From a virus: DNA of 46,132 nt. This document shows, in pieces, positions 27,301 through 36,800 of this stretch; the first letter of the stretch is position 1, and each line of letters begins with the position of its first letter. The stretch is from the IMG/VR virus record IMGVR_UViG_3300009151_000116, positions 1 to 46,132 of that record; one strand, given 5' to 3'. The notes beneath the pieces are model-generated. The model had not been told where the DNA came from, did no database searches, and saw nothing but the letters and a program-made list of their open reading frames with translations. Both the position numbers and the translations under genes were made by a program.

Positions 27301-30300
27301 TGCGCCTGCGGCCAGATACATACTATCGCCTCGCACAGCAGTTGAGGCAGCAAAAGAATTATTTGTTAATAATATTGTTGGGTTAGGATTATTAGCATCC
27401 TGTGTGGTAACAGGACTTAGCTCTTCTCTGTATGCCCAGGTAGACTTAGCAGTGGGTCTAGTATAATATAACATACTGTTTTCTATTGAAACTATCATTA
27501 CTGTACTAGCTTCATTCACAGACACAGCGGTACCAAACTTTGTTTTGTTATTAGTAACCGTTGTTAGATTATGATTGTTTTGATACTTCCAAACTGCCCA
27601 CTGATTGTCGCTGCCGTCCACCCAAACTAGGTCGCCGTCTTTTTTGGTAGAAATTCCTAGATTATTAATAATCTCAATTGATGGCACCCGCACGGATACA
27701 AACTTATATAAATTTAAAGTTAGAGCGGCAGAATCTGCTGTGTTAAGCAATTTTGGTTTGTCAAATTCGATGTAATCAACACCAACTGCGGTGACTTTAT
27801 AGAAACCTTCTAGTGTTGCTATTGAATTATTAATGCCGATATAACTGTCAACTTTAATATCAGTGTCAACAACTCTGTTTAATGTGATTCGAATAGTGTT
27901 TTGTATAATTGCAACTTTTCTAACTGAGTTTTCAAATAACGTAAATCTATAAACATTCCAGGTATTTTTATCACTTGCTATCCAGAAGTAGTAACCGTCG
28001 TTTAACTTGTTTATATTAACAGTCGATATTTCGTCTATGGTGTTTAATTTATATTCAACATCTTCAGGATTTACATATCCAGCAGTTGACACATAGTAAT
28101 TTGGCAGCTGATGAGTTTCAAACGGTGCATGTGAGTACGTTTTATTTTTTAGATAAACTTGATCAGGTAATATTCTATAAACAAAATCTAACAACGAATT
28201 ATTAATAGAACTTACTAGCTCAACAGGTTGAGGATTAATTAAAAATTTAACTTCATCTAGTCTAAACTCAACTTCATCAAATCCTGCGTTGGCGCCGTAC
28301 TGGCCTATACGAATAGCCCACTCTTCGTAAAATTCTAAACTTTCTTTAGAACTAGTGCTTAATGCATCAAACAATTTAGCAAAACTATTTTCAGTTCCTT
28401 TCTCAGTAATAAATCCCTGATAAAACTTGTATTGGCTTACATCGTCGTTAATAATATTTTCAAGGTATTGTCTCTTTTGATAACCAATAAGATGTTGTGC
28501 AAATTTTTGTTGGTCTAAGTCAAAACTGTCAGTATCTAAGTCATAAAAGTCAGGGAATTGATTGGCACGGTAATCCCAGTTGGGGATTAGCTTAGGTTTA
28601 GGCCTAGATTCTAACTTATTCCACTCAGCATGATTAAACTGTTCGCTGCCTGGAACATTGTTTTTTGCGCTATAATAAAATTCTTTGTACTTGACAGTGT
28701 CACCTAATTTATAATCAGTCCACACTTTCCAAAGTTTAACTATTGCACGGTCGTAAATAAATCCTGGGATATCAAAATCACCGTTCCAGTCAGTTGTTCT
28801 GTAACCAACTACTTTGATGCGTTCTTGTCTGTAACCTTGTACTTGATCATATATTACGTCATTGAATATGGTAGTATTATCTAAAATTAGAACATGTTCT
28901 TTTTGTACTAGATTTAAGGTAGCATGATAAATGCCGTCAGCAGTATTCTTGGGAGACAGTGTAAATAGATTTCCCTCTCTAGTATTACCTGTATATAATG
29001 CAGATAATGCCGCGCCATCTTGTTTCAATACTGAATACTCATAAAAACTGTCATATATGTTATCAACTACTGAATATTGTTGACTAAATTTAACTTCTTC
29101 GGCGCACGGACTTACACTTATCACTGCGCCAACTGACCAATTTTGAGTAGTCCAAAATGCAAATTCTTTTGCACTGGTTTGGAAATCAGTTATTGATCTA
29201 ATAGTAGAATTAAAATTCTCAAACAGCATACCGATTGATTTTAGGTAGGCTCCATATCCTAATAGGAAATCAACTACTTCTTGAATAGTCCTTAGTTCTG
29301 CACCGTAATGCAATGTAGAAATAGTATCTTCAAATTTTGTTCTAATAACAAGATCTCTTCCACCTTCTAACGGCAAAGATGGCAACTTGACAAAATATTT
29401 TATTTCAAACACTGCTGATGCTTGGTGCGACACAGTTGCTCGATAATATTGATTATTAAAAAATACAATTCTATCTTTGGTATAATATTGATTAGCAGTC
29501 CAAGTACTAAAACTAGCAGATACCCCACCTATATTAATTTCAGAATCACGATTGATTATTAAAGATTTGAAATATTTAAATGCTGGAAGAAATTTATTGT
29601 AACCTCTAATAACAAATCCGGTAGTTGCTTTTTCTATAATTACTGCACTATAGTCGATAGACGACACGGGACTACTAGTGTTAAGAATTATATTATAGTT
29701 TTCTTCTGGTATAAAAACATTACCCGTGTTTAGTGGATTGCGACTATCTAATATTAATTTAAATTTTTCTTTAGTAGTAAATCCGCCAAGTTTACTTGAC
29801 AACCGAACTATTAAATTTGTTAGTTCATCTTTATAAACTGGGATCTCTGAAAGAGATTGTCTTCCAATAATGTAGTCAGTGATATAGTTTACTAAACCAG
29901 CGGTGTGTACTCTAGATGCACTGTCTGATGTGCTAGGAGTAATTAGATTAGCAACATTAAATCTTAAATTTCCGTTAGTCACTTTGTAGACCAGCTGTTT
30001 TGTATCATCTCTATATTGTCGTACACGATCAAAGCAACTAGCAAATACTTGAGAAGGTCTTAATATAGTCAATGCTGTTATTAAAGAGAACGGATATTCT
30101 GCACTACGTCTCCATGCAGATTCAATCGGTGCTTGGTCTCCAAATCTAAATTTGCCTTCAATTAGTGATGATGTGTAACCGTCAATAATACCAATGTCGC
30201 TAGGAGCCAGTAGTTCACCGTCTTCATTAACAGGCAACATTGATAGCAAATAAGGTCTTACAAATTTAGCGTTCTTAACAAAATTAGTATTAGAGGATTT

Positions 30301-33300
30301 AACTATGCCCTTGGCTAGATCATTCCATAAAATTAAATTGTTGCTAGTATATGGTGCAGGACCGTACTCCGCTTCCCACCATGTTGGTTTGATACTAAGT
30401 CCCAACATTTCCCATGGATGTGTATGTGGACGATCAGTATCATATACTAATTTAAATATACCTCTCCAAAATCCTGGAAGCTCTGTACCAGTTGATGATC
30501 TAAATTCTCTGTAGTTGTAAGTTTTTGGATTATTGCTAGCAAAGAAAGAATGTTTAGTATAATCATCAGCTACTAAATTTGACCAGTGTAGAAAGTCTCC
30601 GGCCATAACAAGATTAAGATCGGTAAACGATACATCAGTAGTTCTATTATATCCTGGAATAAAATCATAGATATCAAATAGATCAGTATTGTACGCAACT
30701 TTAATATTGTTATAAATTCTGCGTTCAAATTCTAACAACAGGTCATCTCTAAAATCATTAAATGCCACTGTGATGCTGCCATCGTGCCCTTGAATAACTT
30801 TAGTCGGAGTCTGATACGTGGTATCAATAAAGATTTGGGGTTCAAATTTAGGATATAATCCGTATTTTGTTGGGGTCGGCGGTAAAAAGCAACCGTCTGT
30901 TTTTACATATTGTACAATTTTTAGAGTATCATCAGATGCGATTGTTGATAAGATTTTTACAAAATTTACGTCAACAAATTCATAATCTTTACCGTACACT
31001 AATAACTCGTCGTTAACATATACAAGTACCGCATGTTCACTAACAGTGGTTAGATTAAAATCAAAAGTTAACGGATACTCAGTAATAGAATCATCAATTA
31101 TTACCTGTTCAAAAATAAAACTAGGACCCGCAGGAATCATGTCGCTTAGATAATACGGACTGGTGTTTGTAAAGTCCTTAACTACTTCTTTTAAAATTAA
31201 ATCTAGATGAATTCGTGTTACACCGTCATACCCGTAGTCAGTTGCTTTGCGTAATAAATTTCTTTTAAATTTTGCATAATCAAGTCTAGCTGTTTTTAAA
31301 GCATTAATTACATTGTAATTTTTATTAGTAATATGATATGCTATAGGCAACAATGGGGCCGCATGTTGAACAATCTTTGTTCCCAGCGGAGTAATATTTC
31401 CTAGATCTCGAAGACTGGCAACGCCAGGAACTGTACCTATAAATGCATCAATGTTATCTGCAATTGAACTTACATGGTTATTAATCTCACCTAGAGTAAA
31501 TGTATCTAAATTTAAATTTTGAGGATTGTGTTCTAGGTTAGAAGGAAATTCATAGTAGCCATTAATTTTTGATGCTGATGAGTTTGTTTTAACTATTAGC
31601 ACATCATTAACAGATAAATCTTTAAAAAATTCAACGTATGCTTGTTTATTAATAATACTAATTGTATAATCAGTATTATATTTTCTGTGCCCGTTTAGAT
31701 ACACCTTAACTGTTAAGTCAGTTAATAATCCGCTGTCTGCATATGTATCGATTAAAAACATATTGCGTACTTGATCTACCACGTATTGTCTAACAACAAA
31801 TTGTTTGGTTTTTGTAGCGGCAATAGTCCAGCCGTTGGCATGATCAAATGCGGTCAATGTGTTATTAAGGCGCAGGTAACCAAGCTCTATATCAATTGGC
31901 GATACTAAATTTGTGCTACTTTGATAGGTATGTTTGTCAGTATGTAGATTAAAATTAAAAACAATGTCGCCAAAGTTCCCAATATTTCTATATGTAATTT
32001 TAAATCCTAATTCAGTATCATACGTGGTACCCATTTCATAACTGAATAATTTTGTTCCGCTAAATGTAGTACCAGGATATTTTGTTGTGTTCCCGTAACT
32101 TGTTCCTGTAGGATCGACTACTTCAAATAACGGACTTTGATTAATATCAGTTTTAGATTGACCCTGCATCCATGCTCCATCCATATAATGGAACATCGTG
32201 CCTCTATAGTCAATTCCCTCTGTTACTAAAACTGTTTCACCGTTTTGCGGATCAGTATCGTCCGTGGGTAATAATGTAATTCTACGTTGACCTAGATGAG
32301 TGATAAAACCTATTTTAAATATTCTACCAGAAACTCTGATGTCAGTGTCTGCCGTGAATAATACCCGCATACCTTCAACTAAATTAACGTTGTCAATATT
32401 ATATCCGTAGCTGCCTTCAATTGTAGAAAATACATCTTTAGTAAACGTATCAACTAGAGTTACATTCTGTTTGGCAACACGTCCAAAATTCCATAATTGA
32501 ATATTTGAATTAAATTCAATAATTGGGCGCTTGGCTCTGGCTGTTTGATCTAATACTAAAGGTTGATTATTTGCGGTTGCAGATGCTTCGATCAAATTCC
32601 TATGAAACCACCTGTTATGTCGACTCCACGGGTTTCTATCTGCACTTCCTCTATTAATAACTATGTAATCTTTGTTTGACGGAAAATTATTGTTTACATC
32701 AAACCCTTGAGTGTCAAAATTTTCATTGTCAAACTCAACTTCTAAATTAGCTGTGTATGCTGAAGGAGTTTCAAGATCTTTTTCTAATACTAGTCTAATT
32801 GCTGTGCCAACGCCCTCTACATACCAATTACCAGTTGAGTAGATAGCGGGAATCACTTGTCCTTGGAAAGACAATTTCATACCGTTTGATAATACCACGC
32901 CACTGCCTGTTGTATAATATTTTTTACCAATGATTTCATTGTCAACTTCTATATGAGTTGATTCAGTAATGTCAAAAATTGTAAAATATCCCGAAGTGTT
33001 TATATCAGTTTCACTAACATAGTACAAAATATTAGGAGCATTAAGAGGTACAGTAAATTCAATAGACCCTTTTTTAACATGTGAAGTTGAAGGAATAACT
33101 ATTTTTTTATCGTTTCTTATTGTGATACCGTTGGTGTATAAATCTGCATCACCTATAGTTCTAACTGTTTTAAATGCAAATGGACGATCTTCGCAATCTA
33201 TTTCAAACGTATATGTTTGTCCTCGATATAGTTTAAATTTAGGATTTGCTGTCAGTCCGTCAGGAGTAAACAGGTAAGAAATGTTGTCAACTTCGTTAAT

Positions 33301-33825
33301 TAGTTTAACAGTGTATGTACTGGTAATCTCTGTTGATTGTCCTAAAACTGTGATAGGTTGCGGGCCGTTTGGTAGCCAATAGTATTCTCTATAGTTGACA
33401 AACTTATCCCAATCAATATGAGGGTTCCATGCATAGTATTCTTCGCTATTAACTTTGCTGTGATCTAAAGTAGTACCTGCAAAGAAATTTAGTTGATTAA
33501 TATAATCGTTATAATCTTTGAAAAATGTAACGTTGTCTAAAGTGTCTTTAGAAACAATGGCTGGTTCAAGTTGATAGGCGGCTCTGTCAACACTGACTTC
33601 TTCTAAATATCTATCTACTGATGTAAATGCTGGAGTATTTTTACGTCCAATAAAAGCGTTTACTTTTCCAACAGTTCCCTCGTTGATCATTTGATCAATT
33701 GTAGCACTTAAGAATTTTTTATTTGCAGGAGTTCTATAATATTTAGGAAGAAAATCTAATGACGTTCTTTTGCTATTGTCACCAATAGGTAATGCTGACT
33801 CTTGTTGGTTGTTATCGAATGCCAT
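18343..33825 (-). CDS. Giant baseplate-region virion protein, 5160 aa (gp7 position)
   Basis: This gene fills one third of the window and follows gp6 directly, where T4 has gene 7 (1032 aa). The N-terminus (LPKYYRTPANKKFL, FIGRKNTPAF, DKFVNYREYYWLPNGP) matches large structural proteins I recall from marine T4-like phages. Domains seen: a cupredoxin-like sandwich at about 195-285 (YRGQTYTFEI, PFAFKT, VPLNAPNILYYVSETD); small aromatic modules near 1440 and 1700; a run of seven FG-GAP-like blades at about 2085-2735; G-x-G-Y repeats near 2520, 3136 and 3499; a helical coiled-coil stretch at about 3865-3977; T7-fibre-like beta repeats at about 4200-4500; an IPT/TIG domain at about 4770-4845; and two related beta repeats to 5015. 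The frame is open throughout. AAGGA precedes the ATG. Equivalence to gp7 is inferred from order. Confidence 0.85.
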   Translation of the reverse strand: MAFDNNQQESALPIGDNSKRTSLDFLPKYYRTPANKKFLSATIDQMINEGTVGKVNAFIGRKNTPAFTSVDRYLEEVSVDRAAYQLEPAIVSKDTLDNVTFFKDYNDYINQLNFFAGTTLDHSKVNSEEYYAWNPHIDWDKFVNYREYYWLPNGPQPITVLGQSTEITSTYTVKLINEVDNISYLFTPDGLTANPKFKLYRGQTYTFEIDCEDRPFAFKTVRTIGDADLYTNGITIRNDKKIVIPSTSHVKKGSIEFTVPLNAPNILYYVSETDINTSGYFTIFDITESTHIEVDNEIIGKKYYTTGSGVVLSNGMKLSFQGQVIPAIYSTGNWYVEGVGTAIRLVLEKDLETPSAYTANLEVEFDNENFDTQGFDVNNNFPSNKDYIVINRGSADRNPWSRHNRWFHRNLIEASATANNQPLVLDQTARAKRPIIEFNSNIQLWNFGRVAKQNVTLVDTFTKDVFSTIEGSYGYNIDNVNLVEGMRVLFTADTDIRVSGRIFKIGFITHLGQRRITLLPTDDTDPQNGETVLVTEGIDYRGTMFHYMDGAWMQGQSKTDINQSPLFEVVDPTGTSYGNTTKYPGTTFSGTKLFSYEMGTTYDTELGFKITYRNIGNFGDIVFNFNLHTDKHTYQSSTNLVSPIDIELGYLRLNNTLTAFDHANGWTIAATKTKQFVVRQYVVDQVRNMFLIDTYADSGLLTDLTVKVYLNGHRKYNTDYTISIINKQAYVEFFKDLSVNDVLIVKTNSSASKINGYYEFPSNLEHNPQNLNLDTFTLGEINNHVSSIADNIDAFIGTVPGVASLRDLGNITPLGTKIVQHAAPLLPIAYHITNKNYNVINALKTARLDYAKFKRNLLRKATDYGYDGVTRIHLDLILKEVVKDFTNTSPYYLSDMIPAGPSFIFEQVIIDDSITEYPLTFDFNLTTVSEHAVLVYVNDELLVYGKDYEFVDVNFVKILSTIASDDTLKIVQYVKTDGCFLPPTPTKYGLYPKFEPQIFIDTTYQTPTKVIQGHDGSITVAFNDFRDDLLLEFERRIYNNIKVAYNTDLFDIYDFIPGYNRTTDVSFTDLNLVMAGDFLHWSNLVADDYTKHSFFASNNPKTYNYREFRSSTGTELPGFWRGIFKLVYDTDRPHTHPWEMLGLSIKPTWWEAEYGPAPYTSNNLILWNDLAKGIVKSSNTNFVKNAKFVRPYLLSMLPVNEDGELLAPSDIGIIDGYTSSLIEGKFRFGDQAPIESAWRRSAEYPFSLITALTILRPSQVFASCFDRVRQYRDDTKQLVYKVTNGNLRFNVANLITPSTSDSASRVHTAGLVNYITDYIIGRQSLSEIPVYKDELTNLIVRLSSKLGGFTTKEKFKLILDSRNPLNTGNVFIPEENYNIILNTSSPVSSIDYSAVIIEKATTGFVIRGYNKFLPAFKYFKSLIINRDSEINIGGVSASFSTWTANQYYTKDRIVFFNNQYYRATVSHQASAVFEIKYFVKLPSLPLEGGRDLVIRTKFEDTISTLHYGAELRTIQEVVDFLLGYGAYLKSIGMLFENFNSTIRSITDFQTSAKEFAFWTTQNWSVGAVISVSPCAEEVKFSQQYSVVDNIYDSFYEYSVLKQDGAALSALYTGNTREGNLFTLSPKNTADGIYHATLNLVQKEHVLILDNTTIFNDVIYDQVQGYRQERIKVVGYRTTDWNGDFDIPGFIYDRAIVKLWKVWTDYKLGDTVKYKEFYYSAKNNVPGSEQFNHAEWNKLESRPKPKLIPNWDYRANQFPDFYDLDTDSFDLDQQKFAQHLIGYQKRQYLENIINDDVSQYKFYQGFITEKGTENSFAKLFDALSTSSKESLEFYEEWAIRIGQYGANAGFDEVEFRLDEVKFLINPQPVELVSSINNSLLDFVYRILPDQVYLKNKTYSHAPFETHQLPNYYVSTAGYVNPEDVEYKLNTIDEISTVNINKLNDGYYFWIASDKNTWNVYRFTLFENSVRKVAIIQNTIRITLNRVVDTDIKVDSYIGINNSIATLEGFYKVTAVGVDYIEFDKPKLLNTADSAALTLNLYKFVSVRVPSIEIINNLGISTKKDGDLVWVDGSDNQWAVWKYQNNHNLTTVTNNKTKFGTAVSVNEASTVMIVSIENSMLYYTRPTAKSTWAYREELSPVTTQDANNPNPTILLTNNSFAASTAVRGDSMYLAAGAPAANAAPLIVGSTTSNGNRLILSAGTTANFIINGPVVFLNTTLGTIVAGKTYYVLQIIDPIRFTISSTPGGAPFELETRAGAMPVYANHGYVVLYARNANGYYVFSNLITALTKTNNQFFGHKVAIVGDKLFVASKGSATVAPSLTVYYVSKLVANALDSTFTSSSATAGSPIVFTSEFAANLELKDMSVSANGNVILSFSDASINGNDKIRVWNYSNNYEFNKDVQTIQSALPAKSNFGSTIAVSKDGEKLAIGAPTYSNVHLNEGAVEIYYNIPSKFATWTVTLPGVTTSSTTEITIAPGTKTFVVRKSGTDLLLNVVATFGTLRANPGIANAGSKYAVDDIVYISGGDGKASYKVTQVNPTTGAVIAGELLTKGINYNSNPLSITIPKSLNILELQRATITHDLSNYMVGVVTSYDDTTATLVVNVKEAYTPGEYVLREQLSNPYNRGSEYFGSTVKFNTVGDQLAIASAGGRQLAHTKFDNNKTVFDLDSTTFLETELGSGSVMLYDHYDNKFIFSDSLDVGNAVGSNYGSAIAMSNRVYISDYNTQTGAVHEFYSENKSWYKFRTPGQIVNLDKIKSVFLYDIEDSSIITYLDIVDPLQGKILSIAEDELKFKTYYDPATYSIGDDTVVVDTLMCWKEKNVGHLWWDLSSAKFIDPNQGPILYKANSWNTIFEDQLVNVYEWVQSEYTPAEWDKLADTEAGLTLGISGTSKYKSTAYSISKTFDTISKTFKNIYYFWVKNKVTVPNVIGRAVSAKDVSNYISSPKNMGVSYISFHGANQFSLVNCKNLIASRKVALNVRYWIIDNFEQSNIHSHYQLLSTSDIDKPINQYVEQKWIDSLSGFDKLGNEVPDAKLPVKLKYGIQSRPRQSMFVNRVEALKQFIERVNSVIAMQSIIDDVDLTSLNSKDQLPSLGSGKYDYEISSYSQIRFVGTNEIVRAVLSPVIENGKLVRVNIVTSGKGYINPPEVTITGIGTGAKITTILGSKGQIISATVDKTGAGYLESTTLSVRTLSVLVTTDETANKRWALYTWNSLKKTWFRERSQTYDTTRYWKYIDWYSAGYSEFTKLDHILDFAYQLPSANVEIGEIVKVNNQGIGGWVLLEKIDNQDVLETTVNYKTVGRQSGTIKFTDNLYRFAENAEGFDGPTFDSYVFDDQPKTELAIILNTIKNVIFVDNLATAYKELFFASLRYAFSEQKFIDWAFKTSFVRSKHNLGPLKQKPTYQNDNLPSYQEYINEAKPYRSKIREFVSTYEISESTRSQVSDFDLPSKYDQTTNSVIPFQTSISDGILTYSSNDIKQYPYSDWLYSVGFNLIEIRIVDGGSGYVTAPVVTIEPASATITAKAYLSSGRISTIVISDPFKENFLVTPIIRIEGSVADGGTSARAVAILSNSLVRSTKIGIKFDRVSSEYTFGSIVAKETFIASGSKTRFELLWPIDVVKTRTTVSDNNGEVLGADYIVFNQLDPSYSYTRYKGILQFNSAPANLSKVIIEYHKNISLLDAADRINYFYNPASGQLGKDLGQLMQGVDYGGVEITGIGFDVGSGYDALPWFTTGYDQFDPDFTDFLIKSDGIARSFTLNYAPTEIEYINIYWTGNRSYITATPTATGNVDSSSLSVTNANGIKKGQSVSGIGIQSNTTVSDIVGAKITLTKALVQPASGVYSFRTTETFNRRLDDPNYITVKPLLDRLIAVKNEKLVIANGLATAQEDKDFNIALLADLTRQLDVLFDARTAAEALLLQAQIALNNAVLLGNQQIINQKQEIKDAKQAIYDNLNSDYIVTEQNAVVAQFARDNAIALIANGANQLTAYEGTGTITSVQIFDIFGRLILPAGLRLVGQSIRITGTLSHGSIQGYVSGTTYYIGEIINNTSVRLTSTYAKAFATGNNRFDVVTTAGVITPGATVTINGKVNTVQHEIESFPSIVNQDAIMNSFIGDGVSTGPIVIPNNATFTTTYGIDIQAGDSIILRKNTSDGSFKPSDIQYDTQLFGGDFAYVSATGLAAEDINVDGDGFVTSTSSHAPEEVVTGQVVDTVDITVYHKIGDGAPIIETIRHTIVDGVISYDIGQRPSTSTAVIVKVAGDIIKQNIDYTVNFATTQIDLITEYNDGLEIVINSLSQNGLNILDLDYFIGDGTTTEFVSVARWSGEATAFVTINGEATNVTIFKTSSQYTLIGTIGIRFDTAPPAGAIINYTILGSAVDSISKVQKQIVIHNGIDTTYELTRNPEFVKPLANNVLVIANGSILTPADTFYFIVAGTTRTYTVDSSRYAFNTIDSSTVIVAVNGVNIVQGIDYFWIPVNNQLKVKKGVAKTGDKISLSIVANSDYNIISTDNMLSIEFLGNHSINTAITVITFSNHDILEIEREHDKMTSASALVAGAREYYRYNQLAGGRIKLRRPAVASQYVWITLNKKLLTPEIDYALESNMNHVSFTPTMNFAETDIIDIIAFSNKVTRNSFGYKIFKDMLNKNSYSRIDDSSSTTLSKTLNYYDNIIELIDGAVLPEPSPRLNKPGVIFIDGERIEYLKKDGNIIRQLKRGTLGTGVKAVHAQGTLVRDQSITQTIPYKDEFISSVTVSDGYTNGSSIYVNSDELTVTSVIFLGEDQTADLSGSQTVTVTGTGFKINVKVFVGDVDCVVNRISNTKLTFVTPAKSVGAYDLIIYNPAISSLPKFTTVLANGTVTGTSLTTTVTGLTNANSIFRTGMVLTKISGIGAIGGLTVITEVNSNTQITIKSTTANTYGAIQFTGTEDVKTITLAGTVSTVGLVSTVTLTGSYVKNGITIPNNTSGIQIGQVVSRVSGNGNFGALAIITSIDSLTTFTVTATSANTAGSLIFNINNQTPTSRVISKGIKYLKIQLDFKLTVAIADSNWYRKTIPSTYNQCNDVEVFVAGRRLRKTSYTIWNPNLGPDSPSGDVQYEAEFSVASATNQQPMQIRLTEVPEAGQYIVVQKRVGQAWSTEGVSLADSGSDPAKFIRSTYALLPDKNKV

Positions 33826-33839
33826 GTAATATTCCTTCT

Positions 33840-36800
33840 TTACGCACTTGTGATGTCATTGTTGTTTAACGGAATTGATGTTAGTACTGTACCGCTTGAA
33901 TTAATTCTTGCCGCGGTGATCTCTGAAATAATTTCAATATCGTTTACAGTTGCAGAACTAATTAATAATTCATCTGCATTTGATGTTATTTCAAACAGGC
34001 TACCAAAAGCTAAATTTTGTTGTTTTGGTACAATCACTATGTTTACTAAATTAGGGCTCAGTTTACGAATAATATATGCAGACAGTTCTCCAAAATAGAA
34101 TGTGTCTCCAAAATCCCAATTTTCTAAAGCAAAAAATTCGTTAATTGCAGTTATAACTCCAGACTTGATGTCGTTGTCACTTATTACCACATTGGAATTT
34201 TTTACTATTTTAAATATACCTTGCAGGCTGGTAGCGGCATTTTTACCAAATAGTGGTTTATATTTTGCAGGGTGATAGACGATTTCATCGCTTATCGATT
34301 TTACTTTGTTTATATCTGTACTAAAATTAGTGTACAACGAGTCACTGCTAGGAGGCAATGGTTTAGTTGTTATGTCTCCTGCAAGCCAACGACGATATAG
34401 CACATCATATGTTTTAGTTAACATAAAAATATCTATTATATTGGTTGCGGCAGGATCCAATCTTGATGAGTTATCTGCACCGTGTGTATAATGAAATTTC
34501 AAATTGTCTCTACCTGAAAATCCTTTGTAGTCATTAGTGATGGTAAAACTAGTTGAGGCTTTATTAAAAGTTTTAACTAGATTTTCTTTAATAATATAAA
34601 TCAACTGTGCGTCATCTAATGTTAATGGCACTGCTTCTTGACTTAGATATACTTTAATTAAATCGTTGGTATTTTCAATGTAATAAAAATCGGTAGAGCC
34701 GTCCAATGCCATTTGACGTTTTTGGAAAATAAATTTAGCGGTAGAATTTATTGCAGGGCCAACAATGTTTTTAAATAATTCTGGATCGTCAACTATACCA
34801 TCTTCATTACCGTCAAAAAAGCTGATAGAGATCTTTTTAGTGTCAATATATCCGTCACTACCTAGGTATTCGTCAATTATTTCCCAATCAAAATTTTGAT
34901 TAAATGCAGATAGGGCATCTGGCTGGGTATTAATACTCATCACGGAAATTTTATCTCTAATTACTTTGCCGGTAGAGGGATCATACACTTTAGAAGTACT
35001 GTCAAAGAAAAATCGCATTTCTTTAAAACTTTCAAATACATATCTTAGAGCTCGATAAGTTGCAAGATAAGAAGTTCCATCAGTTTCAAATAATAGTATC
35101 CAACTTGCATCCAACTGTTGATTGCTAGAGTCGCCTGTCTTTCCTAGGCTAAATGCAGATTTTTTGTCAATATTAGATTCTGTAATAATTTTCCATACTG
35201 TATCTGAACTGTCATATCTTAGAGCAAAATTCTTGTTGGCTGCAATTAAATCAATAATTTTGTTTTTAACACTATCTTCAAGTGCTGTTACAAATTTTGG
35301 AACCGCAGTATCGCACACTGCTCCTGACGGTACTATTTCATTTAGTGTCACTGGGCCAAGTCCGGATGGTAATATGCCAAGATTCTTTGCTGTGCCGTCG
35401 CCAACTATTTGTACAACTCGTGTCCAGATTCCTGTCTTGGCAGATACAGGTGCTCCTGCTTTGTCAATAAGTTTGTTGTCAGCACTGAATAATTTGCCTT
35501 CAGGTGGCGTAAATTTTAACATTGCTCCGGGAATAATAAATCTTAAATTTGAAAATGTTGCAGAACCTAATTTTTTTAGAGCTTTTGTTTGTACGTTATC
35601 GTTGATATATCCAGTTGATATATTAGTAGCGGAAGTGACTTGAGTAAAAGAAGAAAATGCAACTCCCAGTGATACAAATGCATAACTGTCTAGATAAAAA
35701 TCTTTAATTGTGCGGCTGGCCAGCACCGGTTCAATTTGATTCAACACTGCATTTTCAATGTCGGTTCTAGTGTTGTATGAAAATTTAAAACTGCCAATGA
35801 TGGGTTCTTTATACAAGATGCCGTCAGTTCCAAACAGATTAGTATTGCTGTATTTTCCAGTGGTATCTTTTAGGTCAAAGTATCTGCTGATGCCTGAACT
35901 GACTCGATTAACTGACTTAACTTTGATAATTTCTTGATTAACGCTTAGTGGAAATACATTGTAATCTTCTCCGGTAATCATACGATTTTGTGTATAGTAT
36001 GTTGCTGGAGCATTAGTTTTGATGCTGGCATTTGTTTCACTAGCGGAAGCATTTTGAACAGTATAATTCAAACCGGCTGAGATAGATAGCGTTTCTTGTT
36101 TGCCAGATTTGTTACTGATGTAAGGTATATCAAATGTTACATTTTTAATATTAGAAGGACTAATTGCATATTCGTAGCCGTTGCTAACTCTGTAATATAC
36201 TTTAAAATTGCCTTGAGGCAAATCACCGAATGTGCCGTCTGCAAAGTTTAAACGAACACGATCGCCGGTACGTGTTATTACTGAAAATATTTTTCTAATA
36301 CTCTTAGAAAGAGCATTATATATAACATTGTTGCCTTCAACTGCATCAACTTTTGTCCACTCTTGTGACAGTAGTCCTGCGCTGTCTAAGCTGTATAACC
36401 AAATATCTGAATTGTTAATGTTAGAACTATCCAAGTCTACTGTTTCATTTGTGCTTGGTCGTTGAATAGAGAATGTTCCTTGATTTAAACTTCCTTGACG
36501 AAAGTGAGCAAAGAAGCCAGTGTTAGAACTAGGAGAGCCGCCGCCGTCATCACGATATAAGAATGCCAAGTTGGTTCCCGGCATTGGAGGCTCTTCGTAG
36601 ATATTTAGAGCATTCTTGATTGCACAAGATACAATTTCAAAATTCATGTTTCTACCATCAATGTTCTTGGTAAATCCATAAATTGGAGCATCGGTATTTG
36701 TTGCATTGAAGCGATATTGTTGTGTTCTAATACCTGCAATTGTTCCAGAATCTTGTGGTTTACCAAACTGTCCGGTTGATGGTAATGCAGAATTTATTAC

